The translations under genes and the position numbers were made by a program. The notes under the pieces were generated by a model. That model was not told where the DNA came from, ran no database searches, and was given only the letters and a program-made list of their open reading frames with translations. Shown here piece after piece: positions 39,326-51,754 of a stretch of 64,000 bases of DNA; the stretch's first letter is position 1, and each line of letters opens with the position of its first letter. Location of the stretch: NCBI GenBank assembly GCA_004519485.1, contig CP038116.1, positions 372,001 through 436,000 of the forward strand, given 5' to 3'. This stretch comes from Nannochloropsis oceanica. Lineage: Eukaryota; Sar; Eustigmatophyceae; Eustigmatales; Monodopsidaceae.

Positions 39326-40574
39326 ATAGCGAAAAAAGTGAGATCTGAGAGGGAGAGACGGTGGGGAGAGGAAAAACAAAGAGGAATGTGTCTAGACAGA
39401 ATAGAAAGGGAAAGAGGAGATGAGTGGGCCGGGTATCGTGTCAATTTCTTTGTGGCTATTGACGTAAGCGTCACCGGCATACGTAAGGCATGTCTTGCGC
39501 TTCTTTAAAAATCGTGCCTGTGAAAGGATGATGCATTTTTGTGTTCTTGGTGTCTGTGTGTGTGCGAAAGCGCGTGTGAGGGTGTAGCATGCGATTATTA
39601 GAGACCTGCGAATCGACACTTCATTACGATATACATACGAGCAGGTAGAGCTGTCCGCGCGTATTAGCTCCGTACAATAGAGACTCATGGGGCTCTGCAA
39701 CCGCGAGCATCGTCATCATGTGTGCGTGGAGGAGATAAAGATGGGAAGCCAAAAGTTTTTTTCTTTTGCAGCAATAGATAATATCAAACGATTTAAGTAG
39801 GAGAGAAAGAAGAGAATCAAGGGTAAAACACCAGCTTTCCCATCCAAAAAAGACTTGCCGTTTCGCCCCTACTTTTGCTCTCGTTTGGTACGTCCTACTA
39901 CCCGCAGGGGGGAGGAGGAGGTTTGAGGCTGCTGGAGAGTCCACGGGATCCAGTGAAACCAAGTCCCACCCAATCCACATAAGCACAACCACCCAAAACT
40001 ACTAGTAGTACCACCACACCATCACCACTAACACCATCAACACATCCACATGGAATGGTAGTGCCGCTGGAAGGACATGGGCCATCGCTTGGAGTTCCCC
40101 CCCATCGCTTCGCCCGCGGCAAGAGCTCCTCAGGCTGCCAGGTTTAGTCTCTTCCCCCTTCCTCCATGCCCCCTTGTCTTTCCCCTGTTCATGACCAAAA
40201 GCCAATCGACACTGCCGATAAACACAATACAATCGCTTCACTTAGCTCGTAAGATGCCGAGGCAAGGCGGGAGGCGCTCATGCCCAAGAGGGCTTGGTCT
40301 CATGCCCTGCCCTTTTCCATTGCTCTGCGCTTGGGGTCTTCTTTTCTTTTGACAAATATGGACTGGATAAACGGCCCCACATCCACTTCACTGACGTACA
40401 TTCATCACAGCGAGTGAACTAACTTTTCTTCTCGATGCTGATGGTGGCCTGGCCAAAGGCAGGGACTGCCGCCTTGGACTAGGGACTCGGAAAGGAAATA
40501 CATAAAAGTAGTCGATCGACACCCTGCAGCCACGACCACAACCACGACAAGCATCCTGTCACTCACCTAGCAGC
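39326..40574. other. Intergenic region, no gene seen
   Basis: 1.25 kb between two + strand genes. Reading frames on both strands are short, with no family signal, signal peptide or RNA gene that I recognise. Presumptive 3' flank of the aminotransferase and promoter of the PHD-bromodomain gene. Confidence 0.6.
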
Positions 40575-43500
40575 ATGAAGGGGTTGCCTGAGAGCGGTGC
40601 ACATGAGTCATCGGAAGAGGTGCGTTGTCGATAATCGGGAGAGTGTCTGGTTATCTTTCAACTGCATTCATTACTGCTTCGCATTGGCAATGGGGGCTTG
40701 CACTCCTCATGATTTCCCATCAAAGACGGCTTGCACATCCTTTCTCCATCCATTTCATCTATATTATCCATGGCCTTCTTGCCTCTTTCCTGTCCTCTCT
40801 TCTGACCCACGCATGATATGTTAAACCATGCTCCCATCGCACCTACACCCGTCCCCAAACTCCACAGGAGGACATCCTCTGCGCTGTCTGCGGGGAAGGC
40901 CACAGCGAGGATGACAACCAAATAGTACTCTGTGACCATTGTGACTTGAGCGTGCACCAAGGCTGTTACGGTGTGGAGGCTATTCCGGTCGGGAAATGGT
41001 TTTGCCGTTTGTGTGAGTATGGCATGGACTGCCGTAAGGTCCGCTGCGCTCTTTGTGGCCACGGAGGCGGTGCCTTCAAAGCCACCACCGCAGGGGACTG
41101 GGCACATATCCAATGTGCTATCTGGTTGCCCGACGTGGGTTTCACGCAACCCGACAAACTGGAATTGATCGATTATTCCCGCATGGCCCCCGCCCGTCGC
41201 ACCCTCAAATGCATCATCTGCCAAGAGAAGAAGTCGGGCCCGTGCGTGCAATGCCCCGTGGGGAAGTGCCACCTCTCCTTCCATCCATGGTGCCTCCTCT
41301 ACCGCGAACATCCGGATATTTACGTCCCTCCCACGGAGTATGAGGCCTTCTGCAAGAAGCACTCTCCCCCCATCGGCGACCGGAAGCCCCAACTCCTACT
41401 CAAGGTCCAAGACTACTACACTAGCGGCAAGGGTGGCAGTGGCGGCCAGGAACCAATCAGGGAGACAGGTGTTCCCGGTGCACCGGTAGGAGGAGGTGGA
41501 GGACGTGGAGCAAGAGGTGGAGGACGAGGTAGTCGTGGGGGAGGAAGGGGGAGTAGGGGAGGTGCGCGTGGCGCCGGTGGTCGCGGGGGAATGCCGTGCT
41601 GGCCTCCTTTGCCCGCCAGGAAAAATTTGGGGAGGGGCGGTACACGAGGTGGAGGAGGAGCTAGCGGTCGGAGCAGCCCTCGCATATTTGGTGGTGCAAG
41701 CGTGGCCTCGGAAGGGGTAGGGGACGACACGTCCTCTTTTGCTGGAGAAGAGGGAGGAGGGGGAAGGGGGGAAGGGGAGGTGGTCCCGTTATTTAGTGAG
41801 TATCCCGGCCAAAATCTGAACGAACAATTAGATTTGGATCATTTTTGGAGTGCAGTAAATATGTTCTTTCCCGACGACCATTCTCCTGCTTTCCTACAGC
41901 GCATTCGCTTAGCCGTGTTGCCGGTGGAAGCTCCAGTGGGCGGCGCGTCTGACGACGATCATCCCATCTTTAGATTCCCCCGGGTTCAGGGCGCTAAGTA
42001 TGCTTCTGATGGTGAGAGTGGCGGAAGGGAGGAGAAGAGAATAGGATCACATCCTGTGCCAAGAAGAGAAAAGTCCAGCTCGAGCAGCACGGATGAGGAG
42101 GGGAAGAGAGAGGAAGAGGAGGAAGAGAGTGTGTGGGCTTTGGATGACTTGGACGATATCGAGGAGGGTAGCTTATCAGAAGCCTCATATGAGGGAGACG
42201 AGGAACGGCCGGCCGAAGCTTTTTTGGTGCAGTTGAAGCGTCGTTTGCGGTTGCGACAACAAGAGCAGGAGTCAGCAGCCCTGGCCAGTGACGTGACGAG
42301 CATAAGTTTGGAAGGAAAGGCAGCCAGAGATAGAAGCAGCAGCAGCAGTAATGGAGGTCGAGGTAGGGATATAGAGATGATATTTCAGACACAGGCAAAC
42401 GGCCAGCAGCGGATTCTGAGCTCGTACAGAGCAACAAGGCCTGAGCATTCGACCAACGGTCCGGGGGAAATTTGCAGCACGGATTTGGAGCTGCTGACAC
42501 TGGAGAAAGAGGGTGGCCCGACTTCGTCGTCATCATCCTCTTCTCCTTCCTCCTCTTCAGCAGGGACGCAACAAGCTCGCACGACCATAAATGTGGAGAT
42601 AGTGCAACCTTCCTACGTGGATCTAGAGCTCATGTCCCACCAGCAAGAGCTTCACTTTGTCTCAAACGCCTTGCGGCATAGGGTTGACGGGATGATGAGT
42701 CGCATGCTCTCTGATGCCGAGAAGAAGCAACGGCAGAAGGACGAGGCCGGGACGATCGAACGTCGGTACCTACTGGCAAGGGCCTGGAAGTTCGTCGCGC
42801 AAGGGTTGAATAAGGGGTTGCAAGACCAGAACCCTGACTTCAATAAGCACAAGGAGGAGGTGCTCCCGGCAAGTTGGACGGTACCTGTGGATGGCCGCCC
42901 ACCCCCGCCGACGCCTGAGGCGGTGGTGCCGGGTGTGGAGGGGGTGGAGGTAGATGATAGCATTTGTATGGTCTGTTTTGACGGGAGCTCGACTGAGAAC
43001 AACGAGATAGTGTTCTGCGATGGGTGCAATGTGGCGATCCATCAGGCGTGCTACGGCTTGCCGGAGGTGCCGGAGGGGGACTTCTACTGCGAGAAATGCC
43101 TAGGACTGATGGAGAATCCGGAGAGACCCATCGTGTGCGCTCTCTGCCCGGAGGTCCACGGGGGATTCAAGCGGACAGTGGATGGGAAGTGGGTGCATTT
43201 GGTATGTGCCCTGGTCTGCCCGGGCGCGCGGATAACCAACCTGATGGACATGGGGCCTGTGGATCTGTCGGGTGCCTCGGCAATCATCAAGCGGCCAAGT
43301 GCTAGCTCCCCCCTGCGGCACCCGCCGCCCCCTCTCGTGGCCTTGCAACCCCCAGACCTCCCCCAACTTACTCCTGCGCTGCTAGTCGCGGCTGCAACAA
43401 ATGAGATTGCAGCACAAGGAATGAGGACAACGACAACAGCAACGGTTGAGAAGGAGGAGATCAGCCAGGAGGTCACCGTCATCGCTAACAGTAAAGGGAA

Positions 43501-46500
43501 CCGGAAGGCCAATCCATGTGTGTCCGCATCTGCGGCACCGTCGGAAGGAGAAGATGCAGGAGAAGGGGAAAAGAAGGAAGAGGACTGGGGAAGGAGCCAG
43601 CAGCAGCAGAAGCAGCAGCAGCAGCATCAGCTGCAGCAGGAAGAAATTTCCCTGGCCGCTGAGCAGCCCTCCTTCCCGGCCACATTTGCAGCAACTTGTT
43701 TGACGGATGAAACCACAACCTCGACCTTGGACAAGCAGGCCGACGACGAGTTGAATGCTGTCCTGACAGAAGCTGCAGCTGCCATCGCTTCCTCTCCTAG
43801 ACTCTCCTCTCCCCCATTGGCAATGACTTCCTCTCAAAAAATTGCCGAGAAGAGAAGCAGCCCATCTCCTACCCCTACTTCTATCGCTCGTAGATCTACT
43901 CGATCTAGCCCTGCCATAAGTGGAAGAGTTTCTCGAGCGAGCAGCAGCTGCAGTGTTTCTACTGTACAGCGACGGCCAGATGGCGTGCCTGAAGAGAAAG
44001 CTTCCGCTGCAGCCTCGGAAAAGGAACAGAGAGAAAAAATGGAGACGGATGTCGCCTCACCGGCTAAACGCGAGGGAAAGGGTGAGGTGCCTGAGGTGGT
44101 CATGGTGGAGGACGGAGATGGCCGAGGAGTTGGAGGAGCAGCGTTGTCATCAGCTACACAACCACCAAGAGAAGCACCACATATGGAAGTAGAGACCGCC
44201 GCCATGACCGAGAGCTTCACTCCCTCGACAGCTTCCTCCTCCGCCCTCGTCGTCAGTGCAGCCCCCTCTCCCAAATTTGCCTTGGCCCCCAACCCTACTC
44301 ACGTGCGGGTGGATCAATGCATCATTTGCAGTCAAAGTCGGGGGCACACCCTCCAGTGTTTGCACGAAGGATGTCGCGCCCGATTCCACTTGCTGTGTGC
44401 CTGGTTCCGAGGCGCCTTTGTCTCGGTAGACCTCACCGATCGGAGTTTTTGGGGCCACGGCAAGAATCGCGAAGATTACCCTGCAGGGCTGCACGTGAGG
44501 GCATACTGCCTTCAGCACTGCCCCCAGGGGGCACACGATCGCTTGGAGCAAGTGCAACTTCGCGCAAAATACCGTCTGAAGGAAAATGATCAACATGGTC
44601 CCAAGCGGCATCATGCGTATAAGAAGCGCGCATACACCTACGGGGGGATGCAGGGAGGGAAAAGTTTGGGGGGACATCAGGGATTGAATCCGGATAGCTA
44701 CCATCGGTACGCGTGCGCGATTTGTATGGAGCCCAAGGCCAAGTTAGTGGAATCCACGGACAAAGTAACAATAGCAGCAGCAACAACAGTGGTAGCACAA
44801 GAGCTGGGAGGAGGAGTAGAGGTGGGGGAAACGAAGGAAAGCGCGAAAGGGCGGCCGGATTCGTTGAAGACATCGGCAGCGAAGGCTGCGGAAACGGCGG
44901 AAGGCGCCCTAATAGTCTGCAGTAGGTGTGACATGTCGGTGCATCGAACATGCTACTCCTACTTCCAGGAACCGCCGACCAGGACCTCTTCTTGTCAAGC
45001 CGAGTGGCTTTGCCAGACGTGCGTCGGGGAACAGCAGGACCTGGGCAGCGGCGGCTCCTGCGCCCTCTGCCCTCGCCGGGGCGGGCTGCTCGTCCCGACC
45101 AACGACCGCAACATCCGGTGGGTCCATGCGTTTTGTGCCGAGCACAATGGGCCCCTTGTTTTCAAAGCCGGCCGAAGCCCTATTCTCTCTCAATTGGCGG
45201 CGGTCGACATACGGAATGTGGGAAAGGAAGCCAAAAAGGCCTCCAAGTGCGGAGTCTGCTCGCGCAAGAATTCAGGTCTTTGCCTGCGTTGTGCCCACCC
45301 CTCGTGCTCCGTACAATTTCATCCGCTCTGCGCTAAGCTGGACGGGTGGTATTTTGAGGCGGAGCCTCGGGGAGAGGCGCCTGTGGTGCTCTGCCCTGGG
45401 CACGTCCCCCATGGGGTCTACCGAGGGTTGAATGGGCAGTATTTCGACATGAAGACCACAGCAAACCTTCGTAAGAACCTGGATCGAGCACGCTTGATAA
45501 TTGACCTAGTGCGGAAACGCGAGAAAGTCAAGAAGGCGTTGTGGAAGGCGGATTGTGACCTGGCCCTGAATCGGTTGCAGAAGCTGCGGGTGTTGCTCGA
45601 AGGGCGGGTTCTGGAGATGCAGAATGGACGACGACTGACGGAGGACCGCTTGGCGGTATATAGGAAAGAGTTAGGAGCTATTAAAGCACGGTCAGTGGGT
45701 GCGCAGGAGGCCGAGGAGGAAGAGGCCTTATTCAAAGAGGCAGACCTGGACGACAGAGCTTCCGCAGCAGCTGCGGCCATCACAGCAGCAGCAGCAATAG
45801 AGGAGAGGAAGAAAAGATCATTGCAGGGAAAGGCTACGGATGGGGGGGAGGCTGGAGGTGCGGGCACCAACAAGAGACCAAGACCGGACTTGTCGTTAAT
45901 CCCTTCGGGTCGCCCTGTCCGCAGAAGTCGCAATACGCCGCAGGATCAGTCTGCTGCCTCAAGTGTGTGTGACACGGAGGCTGACGAGGCCGGTGGAGGA
46001 GGACCGCTTGCACTTGCACCGGTAGAAAATGTCGCGACGTCAAAAAGAGGAGGCAACACCTTAGCTGCTGCTTCAACGGATTCCTCCGCCGTGTCAATCA
46101 GCAGCCCTCAATCCAGCGCAGCCGAAGTTACTATCCATGTCCCTGCCTTCCCTCTCTCGGTCAAGAAGTATCAGAAAAAGGTTAAAGCGGAGAAAGAGAA
46201 GCTGTCCGCGTCGTCCATCGCATCCACATGCCCACCACTTGCACGAGGGAAGGCAGCAGCCGCAGGCAAGTCCGGCGATGCAGCTACAGCACAAGGGAAG
46301 ACAGAAATGGAGGAAGCTGTAGAGGAGGAGGAAGAGGAGGAGGATGCTTTGCTGGCACGCGATCGCTTCGAGGCCCTTACGGAAGAGAGGGGCATGATAG
46401 CAGCCGAGGCGTTGGGTAAGACCGGTAGTCTATTGTGGGCCGCGGCGGGGACGAGGGTGGGGGCGTGTGGGCGAGTGGACTTTGAGAAGAGCTTGGGGCT

Positions 46501-47788
46501 GATAGTTGATCCCGAGGACTTGCGCCGGCGGGAGAAGCGAGGTCAACCCCCCGCACCTGGTAGGGTGGTAGGGGATGCTCGCATAAGCTTGGATAGGCAG
46601 CTGTTGGAACTAGTGTCGGCGCTGGAGGATTGCAAGGATGGGAGTGGGCGGGATGTGAGTGCGACATTTGAGTTGTCTCCTGACCCTGAGACCTACCCTG
46701 AATACTATGATGCTGTCTTGCATCCCATGGACCTGGAAACACTGCGGCACCGCGTACTTACCTTCTTCTATCTCTCTATGTCGGATTTTTGCAAAGACGT
46801 GCAGCAGATCGTGCGGAATGCCAAGAAGTTTAATGCGCCTCGATCACAGACATACATGGACGCGGAGTTCCTCAGGACCTTTTTTGAAAGAAAGAAAGCG
46901 GAGGTCCTAGAGAGGGAAAAAAAGGCGTTGGCGGCACTCCATCATCAGGAGCGGCAGGAGAAACAGGGCATGTGGGAGGGTGGTGCGGACGGAGATGGGC
47001 GGGCAAGACGACGGCGCTTGGGCGGGGGCGACGGTGCTGCTGATGTTGGAGGTTTTGGGGGCAGTGGCAGCGTTAGTGGGAGTATGGAGGCCAAGCAGAA
47101 GGGCAAGCGCAAGGCCATTGCTGGAGGTGGCAACCGAGTAAAAAGAAACACGCGGAGCATGCTTAAGAAGGAGAGGGTCTGCCTGGTCTGCTCTGCGGGA
47201 GGCGATGACAGCGTGCCTGTGGTGGGACAAGGCCCATGCCACGCGTGTGCTGAGTGCGTGCAGCAACGACCGGAAGCGTTTTTGGGGCATCAAGTGGATG
47301 TGCTGTGGCCGGATGATGATATGTGGTATGCGGGTAAGATCCACGACTACGACAGGTTGAGTGGACAGCATCGTATTTGGTATGATGACGGGGAGTGGGA
47401 GTTTGTCCATCTACATGAAGAGGAGCTGTCCTATTTAGTGCCGGTGGTATTTCGCCCGGCGAAGGCAGCGAGCCCGGCGAATGCGTCTGAAATCAGTCTC
47501 GTTCCGCTTGTGAAGTCCGACGCTATACCGAAAGGTAAGGTGGGAGGGGGTCGCAGAGGGAGTGCCAAGAAGGAGGCCCCTAAGGAGCAGGGAGAGGAAG
47601 AGAAATCAGAAAAAGAAGGGGGAGTGAAAAGGAAAGTGCAAAAAGCGCGATTCGAAGAAGCAGACACCTCTTTAGGGGCCGCAGCGAAAAGCAGCAGCGG
47701 CGAGGGAGCGGAGGATGTGGTGGAGATTGATGCAATCGGGCAGGAGCAGGAGCAAGAAGACGAAGAGGAGACAGAAGACGAAATGTAG
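40575..47788 (+). CDS. Multi-PHD / extended-PHD, bromodomain and Tudor-like chromatin protein (BRPF/trithorax-related)
   Basis: Very large histone-reader protein, nuclear; two exons (40575-40619, 40868-47788), 2,321 residues. Residues about 16-66: PHD finger (CAVCGEGHSEDDNQIVLCDH then CDLSVHQGCYGV), with an extended PHD to about 184 (CALCGHGGGAFKAT, CHLSFHPWCLLY). About 215-265 is RGG-rich. A second PHD at about 712-760 (CMVCFDGSSTENNEIVFCDG) begins another extended PHD (CALCPEVHGGFKRTVDGKWV) whose second half (CIICSQSRGHTLQC, CRARFHLLCAWF) lies after a roughly 340-residue Ser/Gln/Glu-rich insertion. A third PHD and extended PHD span about 1296-1529. A bromodomain lies at about 1926-2026 (YPEYYDAVLHPMDLETLRHR), and a Tudor-like fold at about 2151-2206 (VDVLWPDDDMWYAGKIHDYD). 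No SET domain is present, so it is a reader/scaffold rather than a methyltransferase. Confidence 0.85.
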
Positions 47789-48759
47789 CCGCCCTGCTAG
47801 ATTGGTATAAGTAGAGAGCATAGGTAACAATAAAGTTTGGGTAAAAGAGCTGGCCGAGTGTGTTAAATTTGTATTGTAGTATTGCGGGTGTCCTCCTTTT
47901 ACGACCCCGCGACCCCCAGGAAGCAACAAAAGCAAGAGGAGCATTACAAATCCCGCTTCTTCCACGCAATGAAAGGAGGCGAATGGAAGCAAACAAATGT
48001 AGAATGAACGATGAAACTCTTGTCGTGCTTGTGCTGTGTTGCTTTCAGCTTCTTTCTTTTGACGTTATTTTCTTGATTTTTCCCCGAGTGCAGTCAAGAA
48101 CGAAGATTTTTGGAAAACGAGTGTATGAATGATGCGAGACGGTCACTTTGTTAGGGGGCTTCAGAGGTAAAAAAGAAAGAAAGAAAGATCTGATTTGTTG
48201 ATTGATTGATTGTTTCTTTCATGAGACCGATAAAAAAAAGGCATACTATAGACAGAAAGCTCCTCGGCAACAGAATGAGTGGGAAACAATCTCCGTCTCC
48301 CACCAACCGCGCACCCCAAGGTGGCGGACAAAGAGGAGGCTTTGCCTAGAGCTGCATCTTACTCATGACCTTGTCGTCTGCAATGAAATGACTTACAAGG
48401 TGAATTGTGTGGATAGAGTGCGTTTCGTACTGGGCCCTGTACTGGGCAAGAAGCGGTGGAGAATGGACGGTCATCAGCATGACGACCGGAGGAGAGAAAG
48501 AAGGAAAGTGATGGCGAAGGACATGAGCGGCACACAGCAGCAGCACCACCACCACAAGGACTACATACAGCACCACCGCGGCATATTAGCAACAAGGAAA
48601 GGATGATGATATGCAGATCAATGGCAGACTGCATTACCCAGGCGTCGATTGTGGACCAGCCCGCAAGCCTGCCTCCCCCATGCTAACCCACGCACTACCC
48701 AGTTCCAGTTCTCAACACTCATAATCATCCCTTCCGCATGTACTCCACCACAGAGAAGT
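47789..48759. other. Intergenic region, no gene seen
   Basis: About 970 bp between + strand genes. Contains short GAAA and TTGA tandem runs near 48168-48215. A + frame at 48202-48606 has no family signal and ends in CAC/CAG-rich sequence; not accepted as a gene. Confidence 0.55.
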
Positions 48760-49498
48760 ATGGTCCGCTACAGCCGTGAGCCCGATGATCCCAACAAGGG
48801 TACGTTATGTGCCCTCTCCCCTTTCCCCCTGTCTCCTCTTTGTCTTGCTTAGTCCTTGGTTCACCTGGGATCATCCATCACCCACCATGCCCTGAGCTTC
48901 CTAAGCATTCGTATTGTCACTCGACGATCCCCATCGTCATTATGGCATCTACTAACCAATTCTTGCCTCCAACCACACCATTTAAATAGCCGCCAAGGCC
49001 CGTGGCTCGCATCTGCGCGTCCACTTCAAGCACGTCCGCGAAGTGTGCCACACCGTCATGGGTTGGCAGGTGAGTAAGGCCAAACAGTTCCTGGAGGACG
49101 TGCTGCAGTACAAGCGGGCGGTGCCCTTTACCCGCTTCACGCAGGGCGTGGGGCGACACGCCCAGGCCAAGCTCCTGAACGTACCTGGCTCTCAGTGTGC
49201 CTGGCCCCAGAAGGCCACCAAGGTGGTGCTGGACATGCTCACCAACGCCGAGTCCAATGCCGAGGTGAAGGGCATGGACACCGATAACCTCTACATCATT
49301 CACGCCCAGACTAATCGGGCGCCCAAGCAACGCCGACGAACCTACCGAGCCCACGGCCGCATTAACCCCTACATGTCCAGTCCGGCTCACTTGGAGATTA
49401 TCCTGACCGAGAAGCCCGTGCATGTCAAAAAGGAGGCCGGTGCGCCCAAGCTTACCCGCAAGCAGGCGGCCCGAGTGCGCGTCGGCGGTGGCAACTAA
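48760..49498 (+). CDS. RPL17: Cytosolic 60S ribosomal protein L17 (uL22)
   Basis: Large-subunit protein lining the peptide exit tunnel. Two exons, 48760-48799 ([13 protein letters not shown]) and 48990-49498, 182 residues; animal RPL17 has 184. Conserved stretches: [78 protein letters not shown] and [14 protein letters not shown]. The split Ala codon after 13 residues is a clean phase-1 intron (GTACGT...AAATAG). The start sits directly at the conserved MVRYS. Confidence 0.97.
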
Positions 49499-50040
49499 AT
49501 CAGTCAAGAGGAGAGGTAGAGGAAGTGGAAGAAGACGGACAGACTGGTTTGCAATTATTTTTTTGGTCGGCTGTAGCATGTTGATGCGTTGACTCAAGCG
49601 GTGTCAGGAAGTCGATGGGGGAATTTTGGCCTTGGGCGCGACGGTGTGTGGAGTGAGGGACCATGTCATACCGTAGAGGAGCGAGCAAGGGTTACGCATC
49701 GTTTGCTTGATTGTACGGAAGCCCAAAAACGCAAAATAATTGAGATGGAAACAGTGATTGATGATGGACCTCTATTATTTCTCATGCAGAAACTTTGCCC
49801 ACCGACGACTATTTTTGAGTTTTCTTTCCCTTCTTTTCATCTCCATTTTTTTTTTGCAATAAAGTAATCCCTGCTCTGGTTGCGTGGATGATTTCCTCAA
49901 TCGGGTCGCCCATTCCCCACGTTGCGGAACGGGAGAGTGTTCGTCGTTCGTTTCCTCCGCTCATGTTTCCGATCACTGAGACACTGAACAAACGCACAGC
50001 CACCAAAGTGCGGAGCCCAGACAGCGCCATACGTGTGCCC
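49499..50040. other. Intergenic region, no gene seen
   Basis: 540 bp between RPL17 and LIS1, both +. A T-rich stretch and AATAAA-like AATAAAG occur near 49855-49866. Sequence immediately before ATG 50041 stays open in the LIS1 frame but lacks similarity, so it is taken as leader. Confidence 0.55.
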
Positions 50041-51484
50041 ATGCTGACGGAGCGACAAAAGGCGGACCTGTAAGTACATCTTGTATCTGCTTTCCCCCCA
50101 TATCCTCAACCACCATCGCCATTGCCTCCCCCATCCAACACGCACCCTCCACACCTCCACTCCACAACCCAAACAAAGGCATGTGGCCATCCTGGAGTAC
50201 CTGCGCGACGGCGGGAAAGGCCTAGCACAGTCCGCAGAGTCCTTTGCCCGGGAAGTTGGCCTGGAAACGGCCGACGTCCCTAAGTCCACAGGTACCCTGG
50301 AAAAGAAATGGACCGCAGTGGTGCGCCTGCAAAAAAAAGTCATGGAGCTCGAAGAGCGCCTTGCAAACACCGAGCAAGAGCTCAAGACCTCGCGGTTTCA
50401 TCCTTATGGTGTGGTGGGTGTGCGGCCGCTGGCTGCCGGCGGGGCTCGCAACCTGCCTCGTGCCCCGGCAGTGCAGACGCTTGTGGGCCATCGTGGCGGC
50501 GTGACATGTCTGACGACGCACCCCGTCTTTGCCCTACTCGTCTCCGGGAGCGAAGATTCTACGATTAAAACCTGGGATTTGGAGAGCGGGGTGTATGAAA
50601 AGACATTGAAAGGGCACACGAATGGATTGCAATCCCTGGTGTTTAACCGAGCAGGCACCCTCTTAGCTTCTTGCTCCAGCGACCTTAGCATCAAGATTTG
50701 GGATTTCGGTCCCTCAGCGACCGTGCCTGACTGCCTTCGAACGCTCCGAGGCCACGACCATAACATCTCTGGCTTGATTTTTTTAGGGCCATCGGACGCG
50801 CAGCTTGTGTCGTGCTCCCGGGACACGACTGTGAAGATATGGGAGGTTAGCACAGGGTATTGCTTGCGGACATTGACGGAAGGACACACGGACTGGGTGC
50901 GTTGCTTGGCTGCAAGTGAGGATGGCGCTCTTGTGGCGAGTGGAGGAAATGATCAGACAATTGTGGTGTGGAATTTGTCGACGGGCTCACCGACCTTGAC
51001 GCTACGGGAGCACACGCACGTGGTGGAGAGTTTGGCGTTTCCGCCCGTCGGGACGGAGGTGAAGTTGGACGACAAATGCAGCAGCAGCAGTAGTAGCAGC
51101 AGCAGCAGCACCACCACCAATACTACTACCATTGGGAAAGCGGGTAATAGTATCAGCGGCCGAGCTGTGCGTGCTTATTTGGTGTCGGGTGGGCGGGATA
51201 AGACTGTCAAGCTATGGGACGCCGTGACGGGCCAATGTCTCTCGACCTTTTCTGACCACGATAACTGGGTACGTTCCGTCTGTTTCCACCCCTCTGGACA
51301 ATATATCTTGAGCGTTTCGGATGACAGAAGCATGCGTGTTTTTGATATTGCCAGGGCACGGTGTGTCCGCACAATAGCGGACGCACACAGTCAGTTTGTG
51401 ACTGCGCTGACACAGCACGTGGTCTTGCCCTATGTGGCGACAGGGAGCGTAGATAGAGAGATAAAGGTGTGGGAGTGCCGGTAG
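50041..51484 (+). CDS. LIS1: LIS1 / PAFAH1B1-type dynein regulator, WD40 protein
   Basis: Binds cytoplasmic dynein and NUDE-type partners, controlling microtubule transport and nuclear positioning. Two exons, 50041-50069 and 50179-51484, 444 residues (animal LIS1 410). The start MLTERQKADL and the next exon form the LisH dimer motif (HVAILEYLRDGG). KWTAVVRLQKKVMELEERL is the conserved coiled coil after LisH. Seven WD units follow, for example LVSGSEDSTIKTWDLESGVY, LASCSSDLSIKIWD, LVSCSRDTTVKIWEVSTGYC, VASGGNDQTIVVWNLSTGSP, LVSGGRDKTVKLWDAVTGQC and VATGSVDREIKVWECR. A Ser/Thr-rich insert from AGC repeats (51077-51130) sits between the fifth and sixth units and explains the extra length. Confidence 0.95.
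51077..51116. repeat. AGC trinucleotide run in LIS1
   Basis: Encodes the Ser-rich insert between WD units; in-frame triplet repeat. Confidence 0.85.
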
Positions 51485-51754
51485 GAGGAAAGGAGGGAAG
51501 GGTTATGGAGAGAGGAAAGGGACTGTATGATTCTACTGATGGTAGCGTATGTACAGCGAGTTAGATTGAAAAGAACAAGGCAGCCCAACCACACACCAGC
51601 AAAGCTAAAACGAAAGCTGGCAGGTTACTTGAAAAGATGAAAAAGTAATGAAATACAATATCAGAACAGCCCTTTTTGCTTCGGTCTTACCCTCTGCGGC
51701 TCCCCTCCACTCTGGCTCTTGACATCTAAGCTTACCAACCACCCATCGTCCTCC

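Noticed and set aside
48202-48606. + strand 134-residue frame between the PHD protein and RPL17
   Set aside because: No family signal, no signal peptide, ends in CAC/CAG simple sequence; probably chance.
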